Below are positions 43,392 through 51,039 of a DNA stretch of 64,000 bases, in pieces. Under the pieces are notes generated by a model, which did no database searches, was not told the DNA's origin, and saw only the letters and a list, made by a program, of their open reading frames with translations. How positions within the stretch are numbered: the stretch's first letter is position 1; each line of letters opens with the position of its first letter. The position numbers were made by a program, and so were the translations under genes. Origin of the DNA: CAZGSN01 sp964371655 (GTDB lineage: Bacteria; Desulfobacterota; Binatia; HRBIN30); contig CAYJOD010000028.1 in assembly GCA_964371655.1 (NCBI GenBank), forward strand, positions 1-64,000, in the 5' to 3' direction.

Positions 43392-43493
43392 ATTTAGATT
43401 TGTGGCTCGTTCAGCAACGTGCGCGGCCGGCATGGTTTTTCGAAGACAAGAGGCTGATCGGGTGATAAACGGCAACCAGTTTTCGGGGGATAG

Positions 43494-44273
43494 ATGGGCC
43501 ATATCCGGCTCGGAGAGCTGCCACGCACTCGTCGATGGGAACAAGTCGTTGGGCTGATCCAGCGCGATGGCGGCGCGTCCGCTGTGGCTGCCGCGGCGCT
43601 CGACGCGGCGCAGGCGGGTTTCGAAAGTGCTGCTCAAGATGAGGGGTTGGGTCATGCGATCTGGCTGCTGACCCAGCTGCCGTTGGCCGCGCGCAACCCA
43701 GACTACCTCGATCGCCTGCGTTCGCTTGGTCTCCCCGTCGAGACCACACCGGGGCTGCTCGATCTGGCGGGCGCTTTCACGGACGCTGTCGATGCTCGCA
43801 TGCGGCACACGGGCGGGCGCACCGACCTCGGCGAGATGGCTCAGATGGCTGCAGCCGAGACGCTGACGAAGGTTCTCGGTGAGCGCAACCGCAGCCTTTT
43901 CGGGACGTCGGCGGCCGATGTGCAGCGCGACCTCGGCGCGCTGGCGACGTCAGCACAGTTTGGCGCCTTGGCGCGCGACTTCTTCAGCGGCCTGACCCGT
44001 CACTACTTGGGCTTCTTCTTGAGCCGCGAGCTTCCGAATCATGTCGGCGGCGCACGGCGCTTCGCCAATGCTGCCGAGCACGCCGAGTTCAACGCAGCCC
44101 TCGAACTGCATTGCCGCCAAGCCTCCCGCATCGTCGAAGAGTTTGCGGGCGGCTGGTTCTCCAAGACGAATTGGGAAGGCGGCATCACCCCGGAAGCAGC
44201 CCGCGGCTTTGCCTGGGTTGCGCTCAAGAAGCTACGCGCCGAGCTGCGTAAGGGTGGAGGGTCGAGTCATTGA
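43494..44273 (+). CDS. unrecognised helical protein, partner of the QueC-like gene
   Basis: A 259-residue Ala/Leu-rich protein I do not recognise. It is mostly helical: EQVVGLIQRDGGASAVAAAAL, LGHAIWLLTQLPLAARN, DLGEMAQMAAAETLTKVLGE, FFSGLTRHYLGFFLSREL and EFNAALELHCRQASRIVEEF. No signal peptide or known catalytic motif. ATG 43494 is preceded by GGGGGA. Its stop overlaps the TTG start of the QueC-like gene (TTGA), so the two are translationally coupled and almost certainly work together. By comparison with Qat and type IV CBASS it could be the helper or target of the QueC-like enzyme. Confidence 0.75.
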   Translation: MGHIRLGELPRTRRWEQVVGLIQRDGGASAVAAAALDAAQAGFESAAQDEGLGHAIWLLTQLPLAARNPDYLDRLRSLGLPVETTPGLLDLAGAFTDAVDARMRHTGGRTDLGEMAQMAAAETLTKVLGERNRSLFGTSAADVQRDLGALATSAQFGALARDFFSGLTRHYLGFFLSRELPNHVGGARRFANAAEHAEFNAALELHCRQASRIVEEFAGGWFSKTNWEGGITPEAARGFAWVALKKLRAELRKGGGSSH

Positions 44274-46267
44274 AGGAGACTCGACTCGTCCTGTGCGGTG
44301 GTGCCATCGCCCCGAAAGCAAGCGCTCCAGATGCAAAGCGTCTCGTGCTCGATCTGCATGGTGCGAAGCGGAACGTTCATCTGAAGATCGCCGACATCAG
44401 CCAGGCCATGGCGCGCAGCGTGCCTGAGGCGCTCATCGACCTGCTCGAAATCGCCGTTTACGTATTCGCCGCCGATCAGGCCAGCGGACGCGGCGGAGCC
44501 CGTGACACCGGCGATGCGTGGCGCCGCGCCTTCATGTTCCACATCCCAGTCCGGCGCCCCGATCTGTGGTCGCGGCCCGACGTGACCGAGGCGCTGGTCG
44601 ACCTGCTTTCGTTCCTGTCCGACGACAACTACGCCTTCGCCTTCACAAAGTACGAGCGCCCGGCGGGTGTGCAGCTCTACCTCGACAAGGTCGTACCCCA
44701 GTTTGAAGCCGACGAGGTGATGCTGTTCTCGGGCGGCCTCGATTCGCTTGCCGGCACGATTCAAGAGGCGATCATCGATAAGCGGCGGGTGGTTCTGATC
44801 AGCCACGATTCGGCCCCGAAACGCAAGCCTCAGATCGCCGGCCTGGCGGGCGAGATCATACGCCGCGCCGCTCCCGGTACGGTGCGCCACATTCCCGTGC
44901 ACGCCACCAAGGCAAAGATCGGACACGGCGAATACACCCAGCGCACCCGCTCGTTTCTCTATGCGGCGCTCGGGGTGACCGTGGCGTCGATGCTCGGTCG
45001 GGACCGCATCCGCTTCTACGAGAACGGCGTGACGAGTATCAACTTGCCCATTGCGGAGCAGGTGGTAGGCGGACGCGCCACGCGTACGACTCACCCACAG
45101 TCGATCCAGGGCTTTGCCCGTCTGTTCTCATGCTTGCTGGAGCGACCCTTCACGGTCGAGAGCCCATTCCTGTGGAAAACGAAGGGCGACATCGTCCGGC
45201 TGATCAAGGACAACGGCTGTGGCGCGCTTGTCGCACAATCGGTGAGTTGCAGTAAGACGGTAGAGGCAACCAAGCTCCACACCCATTGCGGGCGCTGCTC
45301 GCAATGCATCGACCGCCGGTTCGCGACGCTGGCCGTAGGGCTCGGCGACGAAGAGGACCCGCCCGAGATGTACAAGGTCGATCTGCTCACCGGGGAGCGC
45401 TCGATCGGTGAGAACCGGGCCATGGCCGAATCGTTCTTGCAGCGCGCGACGCGTCTGCGTTCGATTGCGGAGTTGGACTTCCTTGTCGCGTACCCACAAG
45501 TAACCCGTGTGTTGCTGCATGTCGGTCTCAGCGCCGACGAAGCCGGGCAACGAATCCTGGAGCTGCACCACCGCCACGCCGAAGAGGTGTTTGCGGCGCT
45601 GGCCGAGGGCTTCAAGCGCCACGCGCGTGAATTCCAAGAGGGCAAGCTCCCAGAGACCTGCTTGTTGGTGTTGAACGTCCCAGGGCGCTACCGCCAAGCC
45701 AGCAGCGACGGCGTGCCGACCGTGCCCACCTTCCGCCGTGAAGGCGACTACTGGAAGGTGTGGTTCGACAACGAACGCACGAGCCTCAAGGACAGTGCAG
45801 GCGCCCGCCACATTGCGCGCCTGCTCGGAACCCCGGGCCGGCAGTGGCACTCGCTCGACCTTCTAGCCGACGAAGCAAAGCACGACGGACCGACCCCAGC
45901 AGGTTCAGCGGGTGAGGCGTCGGATGCGAAGGCTCTCGGCACGCTCCGAGCCCGCAAACGTGAGATGGAAGACGAGATCGCCGAAGCCGAAGCGGCGGGC
46001 GATCCAGAGCGATTGGTCGACCTGCGCCGCGAGGCGCAGCAGATCGAGGCGCACCTGAAGAGCGTGACAAACATCAAGGGGGCAGCTCGTAAGGCTGCCG
46101 ACGACCAGGAGCGCGCCCGCAAGGCCGTTCAGATGGCCGTGGCGCGTACCATGAAGGCGATCTCCAAGAGCCACCCAGCCCTGTGGCGGCACCTGCGCGA
46201 GTCGCTCAATCTCGGCGTCTTTTGCACCTACGAACCCGACCCACCCCTCACCTGGGTTGCCGCGTAA
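44270..46267 (+). CDS. QueC-like PP-loop enzyme fused to C-terminal 'FCxYxPDP' domain
   Basis: A 665-residue protein. Residues about 1-145: unassigned N-terminal domain (LDLHGAKRNVHLKIADISQA). Residues about 148-375: QueC-like domain with PP-loop SGGLDS at 154-159 (VMLFSGGLDSLAGTIQEAI) and the zinc-type cysteines C327, C340, C343, C346 (SCSKT, HCGRCSQC). Residues about 480-665: a region with GARHIARLLGTPGRQWHSLD, coiled RARKREMEDEIAEAEAAGD, and the ending SLNLGVFCTYEPDPPLTW, which I recall at the C-termini of some bacterial ATPases/regulators. QueC makes 7-cyano-7-deazaguanine; QueC-like proteins recur in the Qat and CBASS defence systems. This fusion is new to me. TTG start overlaps the previous stop; GGAGG precedes it. 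Confidence 0.85.
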   Translation: MKETRLVLCGGAIAPKASAPDAKRLVLDLHGAKRNVHLKIADISQAMARSVPEALIDLLEIAVYVFAADQASGRGGARDTGDAWRRAFMFHIPVRRPDLWSRPDVTEALVDLLSFLSDDNYAFAFTKYERPAGVQLYLDKVVPQFEADEVMLFSGGLDSLAGTIQEAIIDKRRVVLISHDSAPKRKPQIAGLAGEIIRRAAPGTVRHIPVHATKAKIGHGEYTQRTRSFLYAALGVTVASMLGRDRIRFYENGVTSINLPIAEQVVGGRATRTTHPQSIQGFARLFSCLLERPFTVESPFLWKTKGDIVRLIKDNGCGALVAQSVSCSKTVEATKLHTHCGRCSQCIDRRFATLAVGLGDEEDPPEMYKVDLLTGERSIGENRAMAESFLQRATRLRSIAELDFLVAYPQVTRVLLHVGLSADEAGQRILELHHRHAEEVFAALAEGFKRHAREFQEGKLPETCLLVLNVPGRYRQASSDGVPTVPTFRREGDYWKVWFDNERTSLKDSAGARHIARLLGTPGRQWHSLDLLADEAKHDGPTPAGSAGEASDAKALGTLRARKREMEDEIAEAEAAGDPERLVDLRREAQQIEAHLKSVTNIKGAARKAADDQERARKAVQMAVARTMKAISKSHPALWRHLRESLNLGVFCTYEPDPPLTWVAA

Positions 46268-46347
46268 CCCCGTCGCTGCATTTGCCACGCGTTTTGTGGC
46301 GGCCGCCACGCCTTTTGTGGCGCGTCTTAGGCAGAAGGAGCCTACGG

Positions 46348-46578
46348 ATGCGCACAACGAGTGTGACCCAGATCGAAGAGCATTTGCTGACGGAGTTGGA
46401 GCTATCGGCACGTATCAGAGTTGCGGTGGCGACCTTGCGGCGCTGGCGCTGGAGCGGCGACGGGCCGCCGTTCGTGCACGTCGGGCGCTGTGTACGCTAC
46501 GACCCCGCCCACATACGCGCCTGGCTCGATTCCCGGACGCGCCGCAGCACCAGCGACCATGGGACGGCACGCGCCTAA
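46348..46578 (+). CDS. AlpA/MerR-type HTH protein (excisionase-like)
   Basis: Seventy-six residues: TQIEEHLLTELELSARIRVA, VATLRRWRWSGDGPPFVHVG, RCVRYDPAHIRAWL, the compact helix-turn-helix of AlpA/excisionase-type proteins that bind att arms or regulate the integrase. AGAAGGAG lies well placed before ATG 46348. Overlaps the next gene by 20 bases in another frame. Confidence 0.8.
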   Translation: MRTTSVTQIEEHLLTELELSARIRVAVATLRRWRWSGDGPPFVHVGRCVRYDPAHIRAWLDSRTRRSTSDHGTARA

Positions 46579-47038
46579 CCCGCGGCTGATCAAGATCCAC
46601 CGCAGCTACACGGTGGAGGAGGCAGCCCGCGTGCTCGGGGTTCACAAACAGACCGTGCGCAACTGGCTCAAGCAGGGCCTCGCCGCGATTGACGATCGCC
46701 GGCCAACGGTGATCCTGGGTTCGACGTTGCGCGAGTTCCTCGAAAGGCGTCGGGCCAAGGCCAAGCGAGCCTGCCCGCCCGGCCATTTCTACTGTCTGCG
46801 CTGTCGGGCACCGAAGCCACCAGCCCTGGGAATGGTCGACTACGTGCCGTTCTCAGCCACGATCGGGAACCTGCAAGGCATCTGCCCGGACTGCGACGCG
46901 ATCATCAACCGACGCGTCGCGTTGGCGAAGATCGCGGCTGTCCGAGCAAATTTGGAGATCACATTCAGGCAGGCTCATCCACGACTAGGCGAGAGCGATG
47001 TCTTCAGCCTGGATTGTAACTTCAAGGGAGCAGGATGA
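46559..47038 (+). CDS. HTH plus zinc-finger protein of recombinase operon
   Basis: A 159-residue protein with an N-terminal HTH (SYTVEEAARVLGVHKQTVRN then WLKQGL) and a zinc-ribbon-like part with two CxxC pairs (FYCLRCRAPKPP and GICPDCDAI). It lies between the excisionase-like gene and the recombinase, ending five bases before the latter's start, so all three likely form one transcript. Probably a recombination-directionality or regulatory factor; inferred from context. Confidence 0.78.
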   Translation: MGRHAPNPRLIKIHRSYTVEEAARVLGVHKQTVRNWLKQGLAAIDDRRPTVILGSTLREFLERRRAKAKRACPPGHFYCLRCRAPKPPALGMVDYVPFSATIGNLQGICPDCDAIINRRVALAKIAAVRANLEITFRQAHPRLGESDVFSLDCNFKGAG

Positions 47039-47042
47039 GCCG

Positions 47043-48188
47043 ATGAAAATACACAACGCCGACAACGAACGAATCAAGCGCAGCTACCTCCGGTATCTCA
47101 GAGAGGCGAGGCGGCAAAGCGAGGCCTCGCTCGACGTCGTCGCCAAGGCGCTCAGCCGCTTCGAGGCGTATACGAAGCACCAGTCCTTCAAGGCGTTTCA
47201 CTACGAGCAGGCCATCGCCTTCAAACGCCATCTGGCCGATCAGATCAGCCTGACTACCGGCGAAGCGCTCTCGAAGGCAACGTTGTACTCGACGCTGAAC
47301 GCCCTGCGCGGCTTCTTCCGGTTCCTGGTCGGACAGCACGGCCTCCGGCGGCTCAGCTACGTGGATGCCGACTACTTCAACCTGTCGGGGAAAGAGACGC
47401 GGATCGCGACCGCGCACCGCGAGCGACCGGTGCCGACCCTGGAGCAGATCGAGCACGTCCTGCGCACCATGCCCAGGGCATCGGAGATCGAGCGCCGCGA
47501 CAGGGCGATCATTGCCCTTGCGATCCTGACCGGCGCCCGCGACGGAGCAATTGCGTCGCTGAAGCTGAAGCACGTCGACGTGATCGAGCGGGTAGTGCAC
47601 CAGGATGCCCGAGAGGTGCACACGAAGGCGAGCAAGACCATCACTACGTGGTTCTTTCCCGTCGGGGACTTACCGCAGCAGATTGTTGTCGACTGGGTAG
47701 GTTACCTGCACGCAGAGAAGCTTTGGGGCAACAACGATCCGCTGTTCCCGTCGACGCTGGTTGTGCAGGATGCCAACCGACAGTTCGGTGCCGTCGGGCT
47801 TGAGCGTAAGCACTGGTCGAGCGCCGGCCCGATCCGCCAGATCTTCAAGACCGCCTTCGAGCGGGCGGGCTTACCGTACTTTCATCCGCACAGCTTCCGG
47901 AAAACGCTCGTGCAACTCGGCGAGCGACTCTGCCAGAGCCCGGAGGAGTTCAAGGCCTGGAGCCAAAACCTCGGCCACGAGAAAGTGATGACGACATTTG
48001 CAAGCTATGGGGCAGTCCCCGGTCGCCGGCAAGCCGAGATCATTCGCCAACTGGGTGGCACGAAGGCGCCATTGGCTGACGACAATGAAGCGCTTCGAAG
48101 GCTCGTCGAGAGGATGGTGGCCGATTTAGCTGCCGACGATCCCGACCGAATGCCGAATCCCGCTGTTGGCAGAATCTCGCGAAATTGA
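47043..48188 (+). CDS. tyrosine recombinase, right end next to tRNA-Lys
   Basis: Recombinase of 381 residues with a SAM-like core-binding domain (LRYLREARRQSEASLDVVAK, FKRHLADQISLTTGE) and catalytic domain: Arg in ILTGARDGAIASLKLK, HSFRKTLVQLG (HxxR), LGHEKVMTTFASYG with His and nucleophile Tyr. It is unlike the left-end enzyme in lacking the DUF4102 domain. Its stop is 60 bases from attR, the usual place for the integrase of a tRNA island. ATG 47043 is preferred; 46998 is possible. Confidence 0.92.
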   Translation: MKIHNADNERIKRSYLRYLREARRQSEASLDVVAKALSRFEAYTKHQSFKAFHYEQAIAFKRHLADQISLTTGEALSKATLYSTLNALRGFFRFLVGQHGLRRLSYVDADYFNLSGKETRIATAHRERPVPTLEQIEHVLRTMPRASEIERRDRAIIALAILTGARDGAIASLKLKHVDVIERVVHQDAREVHTKASKTITTWFFPVGDLPQQIVVDWVGYLHAEKLWGNNDPLFPSTLVVQDANRQFGAVGLERKHWSSAGPIRQIFKTAFERAGLPYFHPHSFRKTLVQLGERLCQSPEEFKAWSQNLGHEKVMTTFASYGAVPGRRQAEIIRQLGGTKAPLADDNEALRRLVERMVADLAADDPDRMPNPAVGRISRN

Positions 48189-48247
48189 TCCTGATGTGTC
48201 CCCGGTGTGTCCCCGGATGAATCAGTTTGCAAAGAACGTTGCCCCCG

Positions 48248-48337
48248 GAAACGACGAAAGCCCCTGTTTCCAGGGGCTTTCTGAATGGGCCGTCAGGGAT
48301 TCGAACCCCGGACCCGGTGATTAAGAGTCACCTGCTC
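48248..48337. repeat. attR, 90-bp direct repeat
   Basis: Perfect copy of 36755-36844; here it forms the 3' part of the intact tRNA-Lys and its terminator. Confidence 0.92.
48256..48281 (-). terminator. tRNA-Lys terminator hairpin
   Basis: GAAAGCCCCTG, loop GAAA, CAGGGGCTTTC on the minus strand, just 3' of tRNA-Lys. It is included in the 90-bp att repeat, so a displaced copy also exists at the left end. Confidence 0.75.
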
Positions 48338-48358
48338 TGCCAACTGAGCTAACGGCCC
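48286..48358 (-). tRNA. tRNA-Lys(CTT)
   Basis: Seventy-three bases. Acceptor stem GGGCCGT pairs with ACGGCCC, discriminator A; D-arm with AGCTCAGTTGGCAGAGC, anticodon arm GGTGACTCTTAATCACC with anticodon CTT, T-arm CCGGGGTTCGAATCCCTG. CCA is not encoded. It is the integration target of the island. Confidence 0.96.
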
Positions 48359-49098
48359 ACACTTGATGCGCGACCGGCGGTCGTTGCGGTGCGGAGCGCC
48401 GTAGCTAGCGATCGTGCGCGGAGCATGCAACGTGTCGGACGACGGGTGCGCTTCTATCGGGTTGCGCCGGTCGCCGTCAAGGTGCACGGGTTTCATTTCC
48501 GTATGGAGCAGGTGTTTAGCCGCTTACGGGAATTCTCCTGAGCCACGAAGGGGCTCAGATCCTAGATCTTCTTCGAGATGTCACGCGGCGGGTCGTTACC
48601 GGGTCGGAATCGGTATCGCTATCGACATCGCGGTGGAATCTCGCCGCGGACCGATACCGATTCCGATACCGACGCCGACTCCGATTCGGTCGCTGCCGAA
48701 CAGCGGGCGGAAGCGAGCGCGTGTAGCGCGAGGGCTGTGCCACTATCTCCCGATTTCGTCGCGGGGCGCACAGATCTCCAACGCGATTCGTCATCGTGGC
48801 GGAGCAATTTCTCCGACTCTCCTTTTCTCCGACCTACAGCCTACGGTCTACAGCCTACAGCCGGCGCGGCCCGCTCCGATCCCTCCAAACTTTGGTTGCG
48901 GCCACGAGGCCGCGCTATGAGGGATCCTCCAAACACCAAGCGCGGCGGAGTGCGAAGCGACCTCGAGGAAATGAAAAGCGGGAAGCCGAAAACCGGAGAT
49001 GAACAAGCGGCAAGTGCAGCAGCACCTCCAAATGCGCGGTTTCCAAGGTTGCAGTGCTGCAGCGAACAGCGTAACAAATGTCGCCGGAGTTGGACCTG
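48359..49098. other. gap without a recognisable gene, repeat-rich
   Basis: Contains an inverted repeat CGGAATCGGTATCGCTATCG against CCGATACCGATTCCG (about 48604-48672), tandem CCTACAGCCTACGGTCTACA (about 48834-48862), and TTTGGTTGCGGCCACGAGG (about 48890), which recurs in slightly altered form near 62675. No coding frame looks convincing. The L,D-transpeptidase promoter should be near its end. Confidence 0.45.
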
Positions 49099-49671
49099 AT
49101 GAGCATTTCTCGGTACGTGATCCTGGGCTTGATCCTTACGGCGACGACGCTCTGCGTTCTGCCGGGGAATACGTGGTCGTCGTCGGCGCAGCCGCCGGAG
49201 CCGCTGCTGCTGCACGTCTGGAAGGCGCGGCGTGAGATGTGGTTGGTCAACCGTGGGCAAGTCGAGCGCAAGTTCGACGTCGCCCTCGGCAGCCAGCCAA
49301 CCTCGTCCAAGGCATACCGCGGCGACGGGCGCACTCCGCAGGGTCGCTACTTCATCTGCGAGAAGAAGCCGCAGAGTCGCTTCCGCCGCTTTCTCGGCAT
49401 CAGCTACCCCAATGTCCGCGACGCCGAGAACGCGTACTCGAAAAAGCTGATTTCCGCCGAGGAATGGACCGACATCCTATTCGCGACGTTGCGGCAGACG
49501 ACACCGCCGTGGTCGACGGCCCTCGGCGGCTGGGTGGGGATCCACGGTTACGGCGATCGTGAGGAAGTCCAGGTCAACTGGACCCAAGGCTGCATCGCCG
49601 TCGGCAACGCCGACATCGATTACATTTACGAGCGCGTCGCGATCGGCACGCCGGTGATTATCGACGACTGA
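49099..49671 (+). CDS. L,D-transpeptidase (YkuD domain)
   Basis: Cell-wall enzyme that forms 3-3 peptidoglycan cross-links or attaches proteins. A signal/anchor segment (SRYVILGLILTATTLCVLPG) leads into a YkuD domain with the catalytic signature GIHGYGDREE and WTQGCIAVGNADID, nucleophile Cys165 counted from ATG 49099. The upstream ATG at 49078 would add seven residues. Length 190 residues is normal for minimal L,D-transpeptidases. Periplasmic. Confidence 0.92.
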   Translation: MSISRYVILGLILTATTLCVLPGNTWSSSAQPPEPLLLHVWKARREMWLVNRGQVERKFDVALGSQPTSSKAYRGDGRTPQGRYFICEKKPQSRFRRFLGISYPNVRDAENAYSKKLISAEEWTDILFATLRQTTPPWSTALGGWVGIHGYGDREEVQVNWTQGCIAVGNADIDYIYERVAIGTPVIIDD

Positions 49672-49762
49672 GCCGCGTATCTCGTATCTCGTGAAGCGTA
49701 TCTCGGCGGAAGTCTAATTCACGCAGGCACTTCACGAGCGACGCTTCACGCTGCCCGCACCT

Positions 49763-50299
49763 TCATTCCATCCCGAGCAGTTGCCGTCCTTGCGGCGAGA
49801 TCATTTGCGGGCTCCACGGTGGCTCCCAGACGACCTCGACGTCGGCTTGCTTGACCCCGGGGAGATCTAGGATCTTCTGGCGTGCGTCGGCGGCGATGGA
49901 AGCGCCCATACCGCAGCCCGGCGCGGTGAGAGTCATCTTGACGTCGACGCGGCAAGCACCGCCCGCCACCTCGGAGACGACCATGTCGTAAACGAGGCCG
50001 AGGTCGACGATGTTCACGGGAATCTCGGGATCGAAGCAAGTCTTGAGCTGCGACCACACCTTCTCTTCGAGTGATCCGCTCGCCACCGAGGTGGATTCCT
50101 GCGTAGCGTCTTTGCCGATGGCGTCGGCATCTTTGCCGCTGATCCGGTACAAGCCGCCAAAGCTCGGCACCTGCAAGGTGTAGGTACCGCCGAGAGACTG
50201 GGTGACGTACGCCAGCGCCCCCTGCGGAATCGTGACCGTGTGGCCGGCGGGAACCTCTACCGCTTCGCAGTCTCGTGTGAACTCAACGCGTTCGCTCAT
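49763..50299 (-). CDS. sufT: SufT-like Fe-S cluster assembly protein (DUF59/MIP18)
   Basis: A 178-residue protein with an N-terminal extension (FTRDCEAVEVPAGHTVTIPQ, ISGKDADAIGKDA) typical of SufT and a MIP18/DUF59 domain: QLKTCFDPEIPVNIVDLGLV, KMTLTAPGCGMGASIAADAR, the last containing the functionally important Cys. Supports maturation of Fe-S proteins in the cytoplasm. ATG 50299 follows GGAGATCGTC. No suf operon is adjacent. Confidence 0.92.
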   Translation of the reverse strand: MSERVEFTRDCEAVEVPAGHTVTIPQGALAYVTQSLGGTYTLQVPSFGGLYRISGKDADAIGKDATQESTSVASGSLEEKVWSQLKTCFDPEIPVNIVDLGLVYDMVVSEVAGGACRVDVKMTLTAPGCGMGASIAADARQKILDLPGVKQADVEVVWEPPWSPQMISPQGRQLLGME

Positions 50300-50342
50300 G
50301 ACGATCTCCTTGGAATGGGCAGTGCTCGTCGTCGAGCCCTGC

Positions 50343-50379
50343 GGGCTGAGTGATGATGCTTAGAATTTGCACTCAGCCC
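50343..50379. terminator. hairpin GGGCTGAGTG/CACTCAGCCC
   Basis: A 10-bp perfect stem with a 17-base loop between the histone-like gene and sufT, both on the minus strand; a plausible terminator of the histone-like gene. Confidence 0.5.
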
Positions 50380-50395
50380 ACTCATCGTAGACGTG

Positions 50396-50572
50396 CTACT
50401 GCCCGTCCGGTAGTGGCGTCCGCTTCCACCACGGCGCGCCGGGCTGTTCGTAGCGCGCTGCCGCCTTCGCCTTCTTGCTCATCGGCTTTGCCTTGGCGAC
50501 GACCTTCTTCGCTGCCGCCTGCTTCGGTGCCTTTTTTGCTGCCACGGATTTCTTCGCTGCTGCCTTTGCCAT
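50396..50572 (-). CDS. small Lys/Ala-rich histone-H1-like protein
   Basis: Fifty-eight residues beginning MAKAAAKKSVAAKKAPKQAA and ending YEQPGAPWWKRTPLPDGQ. The AAKK-rich body resembles the C-terminal tail of histone H1 and bacterial Hc1/AlgP-type DNA-binding proteins, so it may bind nucleic acid. ATG 50572 is supported by AAGGAGG at good spacing; the longer frame from 50689 is not. High copy of Lys and Ala is typical of small nucleoid proteins. Confidence 0.75.
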   Translation of the reverse strand: MAKAAAKKSVAAKKAPKQAAAKKVVAKAKPMSKKAKAAARYEQPGAPWWKRTPLPDGQ

Positions 50573-50779
50573 CGCCGAACCTCCTTCGTCTCTCCCGGTC
50601 GCGGGACATGACTGCCACCGCGACGCACACAATCGGGGCGTGAAAATGCCTACCCGCGGCACTGTCGTCAACTTCCCCTGCAAACACAATGGCCACTGGC
50701 GTGATTGGTGCTGGCCCGTGCTGCGTTAAGCAAAGAGCCCATGAGCCCGCCGCCCATGATCTTCGATGCGGAATCCATC

Positions 50780-50890
50780 GCCGCGTCCCCGTGCCCCCGG
50801 GGTCCGCGTGTCCCCGCGTCTCGGAGTCTCCGCGTCTCCGTGTCTCCGTGTCTCGGAGTCGGTGTCTCCGCGTCCCCGTTCCCCGCCCCT
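50780..50890. repeat. CCGCGTCTCCGTGTCTC low-complexity repeat
   Basis: Imperfect short tandem units of CCGCGTCTC/CGTGTCTCC type between the histone-like gene and tRNA-Glu. No gene is recognised in 50573-50964. Confidence 0.55.
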
Positions 50891-50964
50891 CCCTTGATTT
50901 GCCCACAGGATATCGATACCCAAGAGGGCTTCTTGCGTCACGAAGGCGCACCGTTTCCAGCTAT

Positions 50965-51039
50965 GTCCCCGTCGTCTAGCCCGGCCCAGGACACCGGCCT
51001 TTCACGTCGGTAACACGGGTTCAAATCCCGTCGGGGACA
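50965..51039 (+). tRNA. tRNA-Glu(TTC)
   Basis: Seventy-five bases. Acceptor GTCCCCG pairs with CGGGGAC, discriminator A; D-arm GTCTAGCCCGGCCCAGGAC, anticodon arm ACCGGCCTTTCACGTCGGT with anticodon TTC, T-arm ACGGGTTCAAATCCCGT. CCA not encoded. Its 3' half overlaps, on the opposite strand, the 3' end of a recombinase gene, marking it as an integration site. Confidence 0.95.

Larger units (their letters stand above)
36755..48337. mobile_element. integrative genomic island at tRNA-Lys
   Basis: About 11.5 kb bounded by perfect 90-bp direct repeats (36755-36844 and 48248-48337). The repeat contains the tRNA-Lys 3' half from the anticodon stem plus its terminator hairpin; the intact tRNA is at the right end. 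Tyrosine recombinase genes lie near both ends. Cargo: VapBC, DUF2283, a broken TPT-protein gene, an HTH regulator, a BNR lipoprotein, a two-gene QueC-like module and two small HTH genes. A further 19-base repeat, TGTGTCCCCGGTGTGTCCC, is near each end (36967-36985 and 48195-48213). Confidence 0.9.

Noticed and set aside
47655..47675. CCCGTCGGGGAC match to the tRNA-Glu 3' end as a possible far att site
   Set aside because: Lies inside the right-end recombinase gene in good coding context and is too short; coincidence.
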